Position numbers and translations under genes: made by a program. A stretch of 7,567 nucleotides of DNA from positions 1-7,567 of the forward strand of contig URBB01000096.1 of assembly GCA_900545835.1 (NCBI GenBank). The letters are read 5' to 3'. Source of the DNA: an uncultured Collinsella sp. (lineage in GTDB: Bacteria > Actinomycetota > Coriobacteriia > Coriobacteriales > Coriobacteriaceae). Every line of letters starts with the position of its first letter. Position 1 is the first letter of the stretch. Shown in pieces: positions 1-5,325 of this stretch. The notes beneath the pieces were generated by a model that saw only the letters and a program-made list of their open reading frames with translations, did not search any database and was not told the DNA's origin.

Positions 1-27
1 TCGAGAGGCGCGGTCTCAAGAAGGAGT
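1..27 (+). CDS. Possible 3' end of a plus-strand gene cut by the window edge
   Basis: In frame 3 the first bases read Glu-Arg-Arg-Gly-Leu-Lys-Lys-Glu and then TAA at 25-27. The codons (CTC, AAG, AAG, GAG) fit the host's usage, and a charged Lys/Glu tail is common at protein C-termini. Eight codons are too few to recognise a family. The other two plus-strand frames are also open here, to a TAA at 116-118 and a TAG at 169-171, so the choice of frame is a guess. If correct, this gene converges on the minus-strand kinase gene that ends at 285. Confidence 0.2.
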
Positions 28-111
28 AACATCGGGACTTGCAGCGACGGACCTCAGGACGCTCTTACACCACGTCTGCGCGCGCCACCTACAGCCATCC
101 ATTATCAAGGC

Positions 112-130
112 ACTTTAAGGTGGTTAAAGT
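112..130. repeat. Inverted repeat, 7-bp arms
   Basis: ACTTTAA (112-118) and TTAAAGT (124-130) are perfect reverse complements around the 5-base spacer GGTGG. The size and symmetry suit an operator for a dimeric regulator. On the plus strand it is followed by a short T run (132-136), so a weak AT-rich terminator is also possible. Confidence 0.4.
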
Positions 131-192
131 CATTTTTAGCAGGTTTTAATCGCTCGCAGACACCCAACTAGGCCCTCAAAAGCTTAATTTCG

Positions 193-213
193 CTGTTACT
201 AAATTAGTGACAG
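193..213. repeat. 21-bp near-perfect palindrome, operator-like
   Basis: The 10-base arms CTGTTACTAA (193-202) and TTAGTGACAG (204-213) flank one central A. Nine of ten positions are complementary and the tenth is a T/G pair. The compact form, with no loop, is more typical of a dimeric regulator's operator than of an RNA hairpin. The target gene is not identified and may lie beyond the left edge. Confidence 0.4.
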
Positions 214-242
214 TACTCATATTTAGCATTTTTTGTCCATGG

Positions 243-278
243 AGTCCCAGGGAGGCGACAATTCGACTCCCCGGGACT
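243..278 (-). terminator. Strong hairpin just after the kinase gene, probable transcript end
   Basis: AGTCCCAGGGAG (243-254) and CTCCCCGGGACT (267-278) pair over 12 positions around a 12-base loop. The single exception is an A/C mismatch in plus-strand RNA that becomes a G-U pair in minus-strand RNA, so the stem is better formed in the kinase transcript. It begins 6 bases after the kinase stop codon. There is no T run directly after it on the minus strand, so it is not a textbook intrinsic terminator and may instead protect the 3' end. Confidence 0.45.
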
Positions 279-284
279 GCTCAC

Positions 285-1148
285 CTATTCGGAAATCGGC
301 ACTCCATGGCCCCAGGAGCCTTCCATGCCGCACACGGTCGAGGCAAACCCGGCAGCAAAGTCGAGTGCACGCTCGATGGCCTCGGCACCATCCTCGCCAC
401 GCTTGGCGGAATCGAGATAACACATCAGGAACGAAGCCAGGAACGAGTCGCCCGCACCCATGGTGTCCTTCAAATCCGTTACCGGTTTAGCCAGTTGGCG
501 GTAATAACGATCGCCATCATAGGCAATGCAGCCCTCAGCGCCAGCCGTTGCCGATACGAAACGCGGACCTAGACCCCTCACCCATGCCAGACGCTCGCGA
601 ATCTCATCCTCGCTCGCGGCGTCTGCCGCGCTAAAGAATGCGAAGTCAACGTAGGGAGCAATCTGCTCGTAGTACTCGTCGGTCGAATCGTCCGAGAAGT
701 CAAACGAAACCGTGATGCCCGCGGCCTTCAACTTGGGAAGTTCGCGCTCGGTAAAGCAATAGTTGCCCGAGTGGACTACGTCGAACTGCTTCATGTACGC
801 AAGGTCAAAGCGATCGAGCACATAGCGAGTATCACCACGGATGCCACCCTCATTGGAGCCAAGGAAAACACGGTCGCCGTTAACGACGGTCACGCGCGCA
901 GCACCATTCTCACCGATGAGCTGCTTGCATTTGGCTAGTTCAACGTCCTCATCCTCAAGACTCGCAATCACGTGCTCGGCAGCAGCGTCATTACCAAAGA
1001 TGCCCATATACGCGGAGCGCGCGGCTCCGCATTTCTTGGCATACACGGCAAAGTTCACCGCATTGCCACCCGGATACATCGTGCGAATATGCTCGTAGCG
1101 GTCGACGACGTTGTCGCCAAACCCCAGTGCGCTCACGTTAAATGCCAT
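285..1148 (-). CDS. frlD: PfkB-family sugar kinase, fructoselysine 6-kinase-like
   Basis: This 287-aa cytoplasmic kinase should transfer phosphate from ATP to a sugar or sugar-amine hydroxyl. Three features resemble FrlD, which phosphorylates fructoselysine before its deglycase splits it to glucose 6-phosphate and lysine: the N-terminal GDNVVDRY (residues 11-18), the substrate-side signature PGGNAVNFAVYAKKCG (26-41), and FDFSD (149-153) followed by DFAFFSA (168-174). The second PfkB signature DTMGAGDSFLASF (228-240) contains the anion hole and the catalytic base Asp234. Length is usual for the family. The ATG has GAGGGG upstream at 1155-1160. The gene is last in a four-gene minus-strand cluster, 59 bp after the beta-PGM-like HAD gene. 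No frlB deglycase or transporter is visible, so the exact substrate is inferred; another ketose or ribokinase-type substrate remains possible. Membership in the PfkB family is near certain. Confidence 0.85.
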   Translation of the reverse strand: MAFNVSALGFGDNVVDRYEHIRTMYPGGNAVNFAVYAKKCGAARSAYMGIFGNDAAAEHVIASLEDEDVELAKCKQLIGENGAARVTVVNGDRVFLGSNEGGIRGDTRYVLDRFDLAYMKQFDVVHSGNYCFTERELPKLKAAGITVSFDFSDDSTDEYYEQIAPYVDFAFFSAADAASEDEIRERLAWVRGLGPRFVSATAGAEGCIAYDGDRYYRQLAKPVTDLKDTMGAGDSFLASFLMCYLDSAKRGEDGAEAIERALDFAAGFASTVCGMEGSWGHGVPISE

Positions 1149-1180
1149 AGCGCGCCCCTCTCTTATGCCAGCGGAACCAC

Positions 1181-1193
1181 TGTTGTGACAACA
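1181..1193. repeat. 13-bp perfect inverted repeat between the HAD and kinase genes
   Basis: TGTTGTGACAACA has 6-base arms around a single central G. It lies in the 59-bp gap upstream of the kinase gene, about 33 bases from its start codon. It could be a small operator or a weak hairpin in the joint transcript. There is no T run, so it is not an intrinsic terminator. Confidence 0.3.
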
Positions 1194-1207
1194 ATGCCGC
1201 CCAGAAT

Positions 1208-1867
1208 CTACGCGAGTTCCAGCAGGTCCGGCAGCTGGTCGATAATCTTGTCCGCGGCATCCTGGCTAAAGCCAAAGCGCTCCTCGCGCTTGGCAATGAC
1301 CGTCAGGCCGGCTCGCTTACCCGCGGTAATGCCCGGAACGGAATCCTCAACGCAGCAGCAGCGATTCGCGGGCAGCCCCAGCAGGTCCAGCGCATGTAGG
1401 TAGATGTCGGGCTCGGGCTTGCTCTCCTTAAACTGCTCGCCGCTCACCACATACTCAAAGGCATCCGACAGCCCGCACGCATTGAGCACTTCCTCGATGC
1501 TATCCATGGGAGACGAGCTGGCAAGCGCCACGCGAACGCCACGGCGCGGCAGCTCTCGAATCGTATCCACGGCGCCTGGGTTAATCAAAGCCTGATAGTC
1601 GCGCGGACGCTTATGCGCCCACTCGTCCCAACGGATCAACGCTTCCTCGCCAGTTAAATGCCCCTTCCCGGCGCGCTCAAACCAATCGACCAGCATACGC
1701 AGGAAGAACTGATGCGAAGTACCGACCTGCCCATTCAACTCCTCTTGAGTCAGATTAAGCCCAAGCTCCTTGGCAAACGCGGCAGTCTCGCCCAAGTAGT
1801 AATACTCGGTATCGACAATGACGCCGTCCATGTCAAAGATAACGGCGTCGAACGGAAATGCGGACAC
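1208..1867 (-). CDS. HAD-superfamily phosphatase, beta-phosphoglucomutase-like
   Basis: This 219-aa cytoplasmic enzyme should remove phosphate from (or move phosphate on) a small sugar phosphate through an aspartyl-phosphate intermediate. All HAD motifs are present: motif I FDMDGVIVDT with nucleophile Asp12 and acid/base Asp14, motif II LASSSP (Ser near 117-119), the motif III lysine in ESKPEPD (about 150), and motif IV CVEDSVPGI (Glu174, Asp175). A helical cap between motifs I and II marks the subfamily that includes beta-PGM and YcjU-type phosphatases. I chose the GTG start at 1867 because AGGGAGGG lies just upstream at a good distance. An in-frame ATG at 1915 would add 16 residues not typical of the family and would overlap the terminator stem at 1880-1908. 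The gene is the third of the cluster. Substrate cannot be read from sequence; a housekeeping 'damaged sugar phosphate' role is as likely as a specific pathway. Confidence 0.85.
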   Translation of the reverse strand: MSAFPFDAVIFDMDGVIVDTEYYYLGETAAFAKELGLNLTQEELNGQVGTSHQFFLRMLVDWFERAGKGHLTGEEALIRWDEWAHKRPRDYQALINPGAVDTIRELPRRGVRVALASSSPMDSIEEVLNACGLSDAFEYVVSGEQFKESKPEPDIYLHALDLLGLPANRCCCVEDSVPGITAGKRAGLTVIAKREERFGFSQDAADKIIDQLPDLLELA

Positions 1868-1879
1868 GGCACCCTCCCT

Positions 1880-1908
1880 AACAAAAGGACGCCCGCAAGC
1901 AGGCGCCC
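1880..1908 (-). terminator. Intrinsic terminator between the two HAD genes
   Basis: On the minus strand GGGCGCCTG pairs with CGGGCGTCC around the tetraloop CTTG: seven Watson-Crick pairs and two G-U pairs, followed at once by TTTTGTT. It lies 23 bases after the Cof-type gene's stop codon and ends just before the ribosome binding site of the next gene. That position suggests partial termination or attenuation, which would lower expression of the beta-PGM-like and kinase genes relative to the upstream gene. Confidence 0.7.
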
Positions 1909-1931
1909 GAGCCATGCATTAATCGGCGATT

Positions 1932-2774
1932 CTAACCCAGCAGCTTATCCAGCGCCACCGCAATACCGTCTTCGTTGTTATTGGCGGTCACCATCTGGGC
2001 AACTGCCTTAACCTCATCGACGGCGTTGCCCATGGCAACACCGGTGCCGGCCCACTCAATCATGGACTTGTCGTTCTGGCCGTCGCCAAACGATACGACC
2101 TCACTGGCATCGATGCCGAGCTTGGGCAGGGCACCCTCGAGTGCGCGGGCCTTGTCGATACCGGGCGCCGTGTACTCAAAGTACCAGTCGGCCGTAAACA
2201 TGCCCGAAAGCGTCTGCTTAAAGGGCGCATACATCTCCTCGTAATGCGCCTGCAGGTAGGCCGGATCGCCCGCCGTCAGCAGCTTGTCCACGGGATAAGC
2301 ATCAGCGACCTCATGCAGGCTCTCCACCTCGCGAATCTTAAGATCGCACGCGTCGCGCTCATACTTGACGATATTCTTCTGCGAGCCGTCAGGCAGCGTG
2401 ATCATGCAATGGTACGAGTCCTCGACGTGCAAATCGCGACCGAGCGAAATCATAGGGATCACGTCAAAATTACGCAGGTGATCAATCAGGCGATGCAATT
2501 CGTCGGCAGGCATAGCCTGATCGAACAGCACCTCGTCGGTCTGGGCATCGACGACGTGTGCGCCGTTAAAGGCCACCAGCAGACCGTCATGGTTTTGAAG
2601 GTCGAGCTCTTGCGCCAAGGCGTGCAGCCCCCATGCGGGACGGCCCGAAGCCAAAATGAGCTTAATGCCCGACTCCTGCGCCGCGAGCAGCTTCTCGCGC
2701 GTACGCGGGCTAATCACTTTCTGATCGTTGGTGAGCGTACCGTCGATATCCATCGCGATGGCTTTGATTGCCAT
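1932..2774 (-). CDS. Cof-type HAD-IIB sugar phosphatase
   Basis: This 280-aa protein belongs to the Cof/YidA group of HAD phosphatases, cytoplasmic Mg-dependent enzymes that hydrolyse sugar phosphates and related small phosphoesters. Motif I is MDIDGTL (Asp9, Asp11), motif II LASGRP (Ser43), the motif III lysine is in GIDKARAL (Lys208), and motif IV is SFGDGQNDKSMI (Asp231, Asp235), followed by the characteristic GVAMGNA and a C-terminal NEDGIAVALDKLL. The alpha/beta cap lies between residues of about 85 and 195. Length is normal. I chose the ATG at 2774 because AGGGAGG precedes it by 6 bases and the protein then starts MAIKAIAMDIDGT, as relatives do. An in-frame ATG at 2825 would add 17 residues without a good ribosome binding site. 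It lies 149 bp after deoC and is followed by a terminator. The substrate is unknown. Confidence 0.88.
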   Translation of the reverse strand: MAIKAIAMDIDGTLTNDQKVISPRTREKLLAAQESGIKLILASGRPAWGLHALAQELDLQNHDGLLVAFNGAHVVDAQTDEVLFDQAMPADELHRLIDHLRNFDVIPMISLGRDLHVEDSYHCMITLPDGSQKNIVKYERDACDLKIREVESLHEVADAYPVDKLLTAGDPAYLQAHYEEMYAPFKQTLSGMFTADWYFEYTAPGIDKARALEGALPKLGIDASEVVSFGDGQNDKSMIEWAGTGVAMGNAVDEVKAVAQMVTANNNEDGIAVALDKLLG

Positions 2775-2836
2775 ATATGCCTCCCTGTCATTGAACAACC
2801 TTGTCTGAGCCATCATACAGAACACCCATCGCGACT

Positions 2837-2849
2837 CCGTTTACAACGG
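2837..2849. promoter_or_regulatory. Operator-like site and small inverted repeat upstream of the Cof-type gene
   Basis: CCGTT TAC AACGG is a perfect 5-base inverted repeat in the 149-bp gap between deoC and the Cof-type gene. On the minus strand it contains TGTAAACG (2838-2845), the same 8-base half-site found in the palindrome upstream of deoC at 3719-3726. A possible minus-strand -10 box TATGAT lies at 2812-2817, but I find no good -35 at the right distance. A shared LacI-family regulator is an inference. Confidence 0.3.
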
Positions 2850-2923
2850 GCAAAAAGTCATATTGTCTCGAACATGAACAGCGTGTGGTCGTGAAGCTTT
2901 ATCGCTCAGGTCAAATACGTCTG

Positions 2924-3598
2924 CTAGCGACGCTCATCCGTCGGTGCACCCTCGACGATCGCGATGCCCGCCGATGCACCTAACGCGCTGGCGCCGGCCT
3001 CGATGAATGCGCAGGCCTCTTCGTAATTATGGATACCGCCCGCCGCCTTGATTGCCACGGCATCGCCGAGCACCTCGTGCATCAGCCGCACGTCCTCGAG
3101 CTTAGCACCGCCAAAGCTTCTGCCGGTCGATGTCTTAAGGAATCCCGGCTTGGCCTCCAGCGCGATCTCGCATACACGGCGCTTGGCGGCGTCGTCGCCG
3201 TCCAGCTTGCACATCTCGACGATTACCTTGTCAGTGATGCCATGCGCGCGACAAAAATCAGCAATGGTAGTCATCTCGCGCTCGATGGCATCAAAATCGC
3301 GGTTCTCGATCGACCTCTGATTCAAAACGTAGTCAATCTCGGTAAAGCCACACGCAGCGTATTCCTCAAACCTCGCAAGCTTCTCCTCAAGCGCCATAGT
3401 GCCCTGGGGAAAGTCGATAGCGCCGGCAAGGATGATGTCAGAGCCCTCGAGCATGGCGCGGCCCGTCTCGTACTCCTGCAGGTTCGCAAATACGCAGCGA
3501 AAGTTGTACTTTAACGCCTTCTCGACATATTGCTCAAACGTGTCCTCGGGGGCATCGATATAGTCGATGTATTTGTTGATGGGTTTGGCAAGCGTCAT
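2924..3598 (-). CDS. deoC: Deoxyribose-phosphate aldolase
   Basis: This 224-aa enzyme splits 2-deoxyribose 5-phosphate into glyceraldehyde 3-phosphate and acetaldehyde, the last step of deoxynucleoside breakdown in the cytoplasm. It is a class I aldolase barrel. The Schiff-base lysine is Lys155 in FLKTSTGRSFGGAK, the second active-site lysine is Lys184 in IKAAGGI, and the acidic residue is Asp89 in TEIDYVLN. These match Lys167, Lys201 and Asp102 of the E. coli enzyme. The C-terminal phosphate-binding stretch is GASALGASAG (202-211). Length is at the short end of the normal range. The ATG at 3598 is preceded by AAGGAGG with 6 bases spacing. It is the first gene of the minus-strand cluster and has an operator-like palindrome about 120-140 bases upstream. 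No deoB, phosphorylase or deaminase gene is adjacent in the window. Some DeoC relatives act in other sugar-acid pathways, but the complete active site supports the standard role. Confidence 0.92.
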   Translation of the reverse strand: MTLAKPINKYIDYIDAPEDTFEQYVEKALKYNFRCVFANLQEYETGRAMLEGSDIILAGAIDFPQGTMALEEKLARFEEYAACGFTEIDYVLNQRSIENRDFDAIEREMTTIADFCRAHGITDKVIVEMCKLDGDDAAKRRVCEIALEAKPGFLKTSTGRSFGGAKLEDVRLMHEVLGDAVAIKAAGGIHNYEEACAFIEAGASALGASAGIAIVEGAPTDERR

Positions 3599-3632
3599 GC
3601 TGGGCCTCCTTGTTCAGGACTGACAACCGATT

Positions 3633-3656
3633 CGTGGTTTCACGCGAAAAACCACG
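3633..3656. repeat. Perfect 8-bp inverted repeat in the deoC leader
   Basis: CGTGGTTT (3633-3640) and AAACCACG (3649-3656) are exact reverse complements around an 8-base spacer. It sits 35-58 bases upstream of the deoC start codon, so it would be either an operator or a hairpin in the 5' leader of the deoC transcript. No T run follows on the minus strand, so simple termination is unlikely. Confidence 0.45.
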
Positions 3657-3717
3657 TTCAATGTACGCCCGGCATGCAAGGACAGCGTCCGCATTCCGAC
3701 AAGTGGTATGAAATTAG

Positions 3718-3737
3718 CTGTAAACGTATACTTACAG
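3718..3737. promoter_or_regulatory. LacI/CcpA-type operator-like palindrome upstream of deoC
   Basis: CTGTAAACGTATACTTACAG has perfect outer arms CTGTAA and TTACAG and resembles catabolite-responsive elements. TGTAAACGTATACTTA (3719-3734) matches the known Gram-positive cre pattern TGNNARCGNWWWCAWW at all positions except one. It lies about 120 bases upstream of deoC, the first gene of the sugar-metabolism cluster. A LacI-family regulator, global or local, is therefore a reasonable guess. I found no clear -35/-10 pair beside it, and the regulator gene is not in the window. Confidence 0.45.
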
Positions 3738-3815
3738 ACAGCGAATGGCACCGCACGCGGATGCCGACAGCAAGACATCCCCCCCTCAATACACCCTCAT
3801 GCCCATTTAAATAGT

Positions 3816-3849
3816 AAGGGGCCCGTATCTGTTGGGATACGGGCCCCTT
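3816..3849 (-). terminator. Left pgi-type terminator hairpin
   Basis: AAGGGGCCCGTATC (3816-3829) and GATACGGGCCCCTT (3836-3849) form a perfect 14-bp stem around a 6-base loop. It lies 29 bases downstream of the stop codon of the pgi-like remnant and matches the hairpin after the real pgi gene at 28 of 32 positions (compare 7317-7348). On the minus strand TTACTATTTAAA follows, a broken T run. It would also stop plus-strand transcripts weakly, with CCCCTTTCGG after the stem. Confidence 0.75.
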
Positions 3850-3908
3850 TCGGCCATGACCTATCTCAGCAACAAAGACTATTTGCGGTGAGCGCGGTAG
3901 GACTCGAT
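3817..3908. repeat. Left copy of an imperfect direct repeat (pgi 3' end plus terminator)
   Basis: This copy contains the pgi-type terminator (3817-3848) and the nine last pgi codons with stop (3879-3908). The right copy is at 7317-7410. Identity is 28/32 over the hairpin and 27/32 over the gene end, with a poorly matching 30-32 base linker between. The order and spacing of the parts are the same in both copies, which is hard to explain by chance. Confidence 0.7.
3879..3908 (-). pseudogene. Remnant of the pgi 3' end
   Basis: On the minus strand 3908-3879 reads Ile-Glu-Ser-Tyr-Arg-Ala-His-Arg-Lys-stop. The real pgi end at the right of the window reads Ile-Glu-Phe-Tyr-Arg-Ala-His-Arg-Lys-stop. 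Most nucleotide differences are synonymous (AAA/AAG, CAC/CAT, GCT/GCG, TAC/TAT), as expected from a diverged pgi allele rather than a chance match. Homology stops abruptly upstream: the preceding codons read stop-Glu-Gly-Ala and no frame resembles pgi beyond 3908. It is too short to be functional and is best read as a displaced gene end or half of an attachment site. Confidence 0.65.
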
Positions 3909-4000
3909 CGCACCCTCTTATCCGAGCCGGGGCACGTTCGCATAGCGTGGCGCGTGACGGTTGCAAAACCACCCCATTTGAAACAAACGCAAAAAAGTAC

Positions 4001-4027
4001 TTGCAAAGACGCGTTCCGACATATAAG
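4001..4027 (+). promoter_or_regulatory. Candidate promoter for the three-gene operon
   Basis: TTGCAA (4001-4006) and TATAAG (4022-4027) resemble -35 and -10 boxes with a 15-base spacer, or 16 if the first box is read one base earlier. The stretch upstream (3982-3998) is A-rich. The spacer is short of the preferred 17, and a small hairpin lies immediately downstream, so this is only the best candidate on the plus strand before 4372. It would give a leader of about 340 bases. Confidence 0.35.
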
Positions 4028-4034
4028 TTGATAA

Positions 4035-4054
4035 AAGACCGCCGTTGCGGTTTT
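4035..4054. terminator. Small hairpin flanked by A and T runs
   Basis: AAGACCGC (4035-4042) and GCGGTTTT (4047-4054) pair around the loop CGTT, with one G-U pair. An A run before and a T run after give it the look of a short bidirectional terminator. If the promoter at 4001-4027 is used it would form at the very 5' end of the transcript, where it could act as a stabilising structure or an early attenuator. Confidence 0.35.
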
Positions 4055-4170
4055 AAGTAGATCGAGCATATGAAGTTTGAGTTTTAGCGTGTAAGAGAAG
4101 GAAGATCGGCAAAGTACAACCCCAAACGCAATGACAACTTAATGAGGTAACTGCCACATGTGAGGCACCC

Positions 4171-4206
4171 AGGGCATTGCTGTCTCGATTTTGAGCACGA
4201 TGCCTT
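4171..4206 (+). other. Long bulged hairpin in the operon leader
   Basis: In plus-strand RNA, positions 4171-4186 can fold back on 4193-4206. Outer pairs are AGGGCATTG-like against CGATGCCTT-like sequence and the inner stem is CTC/GAG closing the loop GATTTT. It has two single-base bulges and two G-U pairs. No T run follows, so it is not a plain terminator. It may be a leader RNA structure that affects expression, or a chance fold. Confidence 0.3.
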
Positions 4207-4288
4207 CCGCCTTGCATGGGCCGTTCCATCCCGCCCCTGCAGCAACTGCCTCACGGGCTCATTGAAAACCGCATAGCACCCCAACGTC

Positions 4289-4321
4289 AGCACATCACCC
4301 ACGGCAAGCACATCACTCACG
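4289..4321 (+). repeat. Short direct repeats in a C/A-rich leader
   Basis: AGCACATCACCCACG (4289-4303) and AGCACATCACTCACG (4307-4321) match at 14 of 15 positions with an 18-base period; a weaker third unit begins near 4328. The whole stretch 4280-4360 is rich in C and A and poor in G. It is an unstructured leader ahead of the ribosome binding site at 4363-4368, or a Rho-loading type sequence. It is in frame with the downstream gene and would encode a His-rich stretch if translated from an ATG at 4216. Confidence 0.5.
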
Positions 4322-4371
4322 ACAACCAACACATCAACAAACAGCACGAACATCAACCGATTGGAGAAGCT

Positions 4372-5262
4372 ATGACAAACCACCACGCTGAAGACGGCGA
4401 TAAGAAAAGCATTCTGGATGCCCGCATTGAGCGAGCATATGCAAACGAATATGACGCCGCCTTTGCCGCCGCGACCATCAAGAACTACGCGTCGCTACCG
4501 CTCGCGACGATCCTGGCCGACCACCCTCAACTGCTGAAGCGCTGCACAAAGATCATGGGCGACCCCGACATTCGCAAGCTGACAGACCCCTATGCCCCAA
4601 AACGCGACAACGATTCGCACATTCTTACCGTAGGCTGCCTAGCCCATATGCTTACGGCGCTCGACACGAAACTCAAGCTCGAATGGGAACCCGACGAGCG
4701 TCATGAACTCGAAAGCAAGCGGAACACCCTGCGCACCGCACTGTTCCTTCCGTTGGACGGCCTCAAGCGCTGCAACGTCGAGCTCAATTCACAGGCGCGG
4801 CAAAAGCCCGGGACCACGGGGCAGAAAACTCCTAGACCCCATGTGGCCATCGTCGACCGCAACCGATATAACCGCATGACCGCGCACTTTTCTGCCGAGG
4901 GAGCAGCCATAAGGACGCTGATCGACCTGCTGTGCCTCCTGAGCATCAACGAACTATTTGAGGGCTATCTCGCCCTTGTTCCCGCGACGGCACCCAAGTC
5001 GGTAGCAAAGATCATCGAGACCTGCAGACGCCAGTTTGAGCGCCATCGCAATGGCAGCGAGATGAACGCCAGCATCGCGCAGTACTACGCGGCTCATTAC
5101 AAAAATGACGGATGTGCCCCTATCGAGCATCAGCTGCGGCTCGCCTACACCACGCCCGTCGCAACGCTCCATCGCTTTGGAGCCCTTGGCGCTTGCGAGC
5201 CGCACGAACAGGCAGCCTGCCCCACAACCGAGCTCGATCTCAGGCTCGGACGAACCCTGTAG
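4372..5262 (+). CDS. Unrecognised 296-aa protein, first gene of the operon
   Basis: I do not recognise a family. The start at 4372 is chosen for GGAGAAG just upstream; an in-frame ATG at 4216 lacks a ribosome binding site and would add 52 His-rich residues. The protein has no signal peptide and no clear membrane segment. A mostly helical N-terminal half (about 1-130) has alternating charged and Ala/Leu residues; a basic loop follows (about 140-165, rich in Gln, Lys, Pro, Arg), then a leucine-rich helix pair (about 175-210) and a basic helix (about 212-232, KSVAKIIETCRRQFERHR). The C-terminal third contains Tyr- and His-rich stretches and a short tail ending LGRTL. No catalytic motif or zinc-binding pattern is evident. 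It is followed 63 bp later by the ClpP-like gene, after a small GC-rich hairpin (5262-5283), on the same strand. The context suggests a partner, substrate adaptor or DNA-binding subunit for the peptidase/ATPase pair, which is pure inference. Confidence 0.75.
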   Translation: MTNHHAEDGDKKSILDARIERAYANEYDAAFAAATIKNYASLPLATILADHPQLLKRCTKIMGDPDIRKLTDPYAPKRDNDSHILTVGCLAHMLTALDTKLKLEWEPDERHELESKRNTLRTALFLPLDGLKRCNVELNSQARQKPGTTGQKTPRPHVAIVDRNRYNRMTAHFSAEGAAIRTLIDLLCLLSINELFEGYLALVPATAPKSVAKIIETCRRQFERHRNGSEMNASIAQYYAAHYKNDGCAPIEHQLRLAYTTPVATLHRFGALGACEPHEQAACPTTELDLRLGRTL

Positions 5263-5325
5263 CCCGCCAGCCCCTCCGCGGGCAACAATCCTATTCCACA
5301 ACACAACCAACAGAAAGGAGTCCTC

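Larger units (their letters stand above)
28..284. other. Non-coding stretch left of the kinase gene
   Basis: I see no convincing gene here. The part from about 105 to 240 is clearly more AT-rich than its surroundings. It carries two inverted repeats (112-130 and 193-213), with a GC-rich hairpin at 243-278 next to the end of the kinase gene. The AT-richness and palindromes fit a promoter or operator region for a gene beyond the left edge, or termination structures between convergent genes. The sequence does not decide between these. Confidence 0.5.
3850..4371. other. Non-coding region upstream of the three-gene operon
   Basis: Apart from the pgi remnant (3879-3908) I find no gene. The region holds a candidate promoter (4001-4027), a small hairpin (4035-4054), a long bulged hairpin (4171-4206) and a C/A-rich, G-poor leader with short direct repeats (about 4280-4360). 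It is probably the control region and 5' leader of the operon that starts at 4372. Small ATG-initiated frames in it, for example at 4071 and 4132, close within a few codons. Confidence 0.5.

Noticed and set aside
1162..1191. Promoter-like TTGTCA and CATAAG boxes (18-base spacer) ahead of the kinase gene, minus strand
   Set aside because: A transcript from it would begin at about 1155, past the ribosome binding site of the kinase, so the boxes are unlikely to serve this gene.
1868..1915. Upstream ATG for the beta-PGM-like phosphatase
   Set aside because: The extra residues overlap an intrinsic terminator stem and the ribosome binding site of the GTG start at 1867.
2775..2825. Upstream ATG for the Cof-type phosphatase
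   Set aside because: No ribosome binding site supports it; the ATG at 2774 has AGGGAGG and starts the protein where relatives start.
4289..4360. CRISPR-like or iteron array
   Set aside because: Only two good units of 15 bases and one weak unit exist, with 3-base gaps. There are no spacers and no cas or replication gene.
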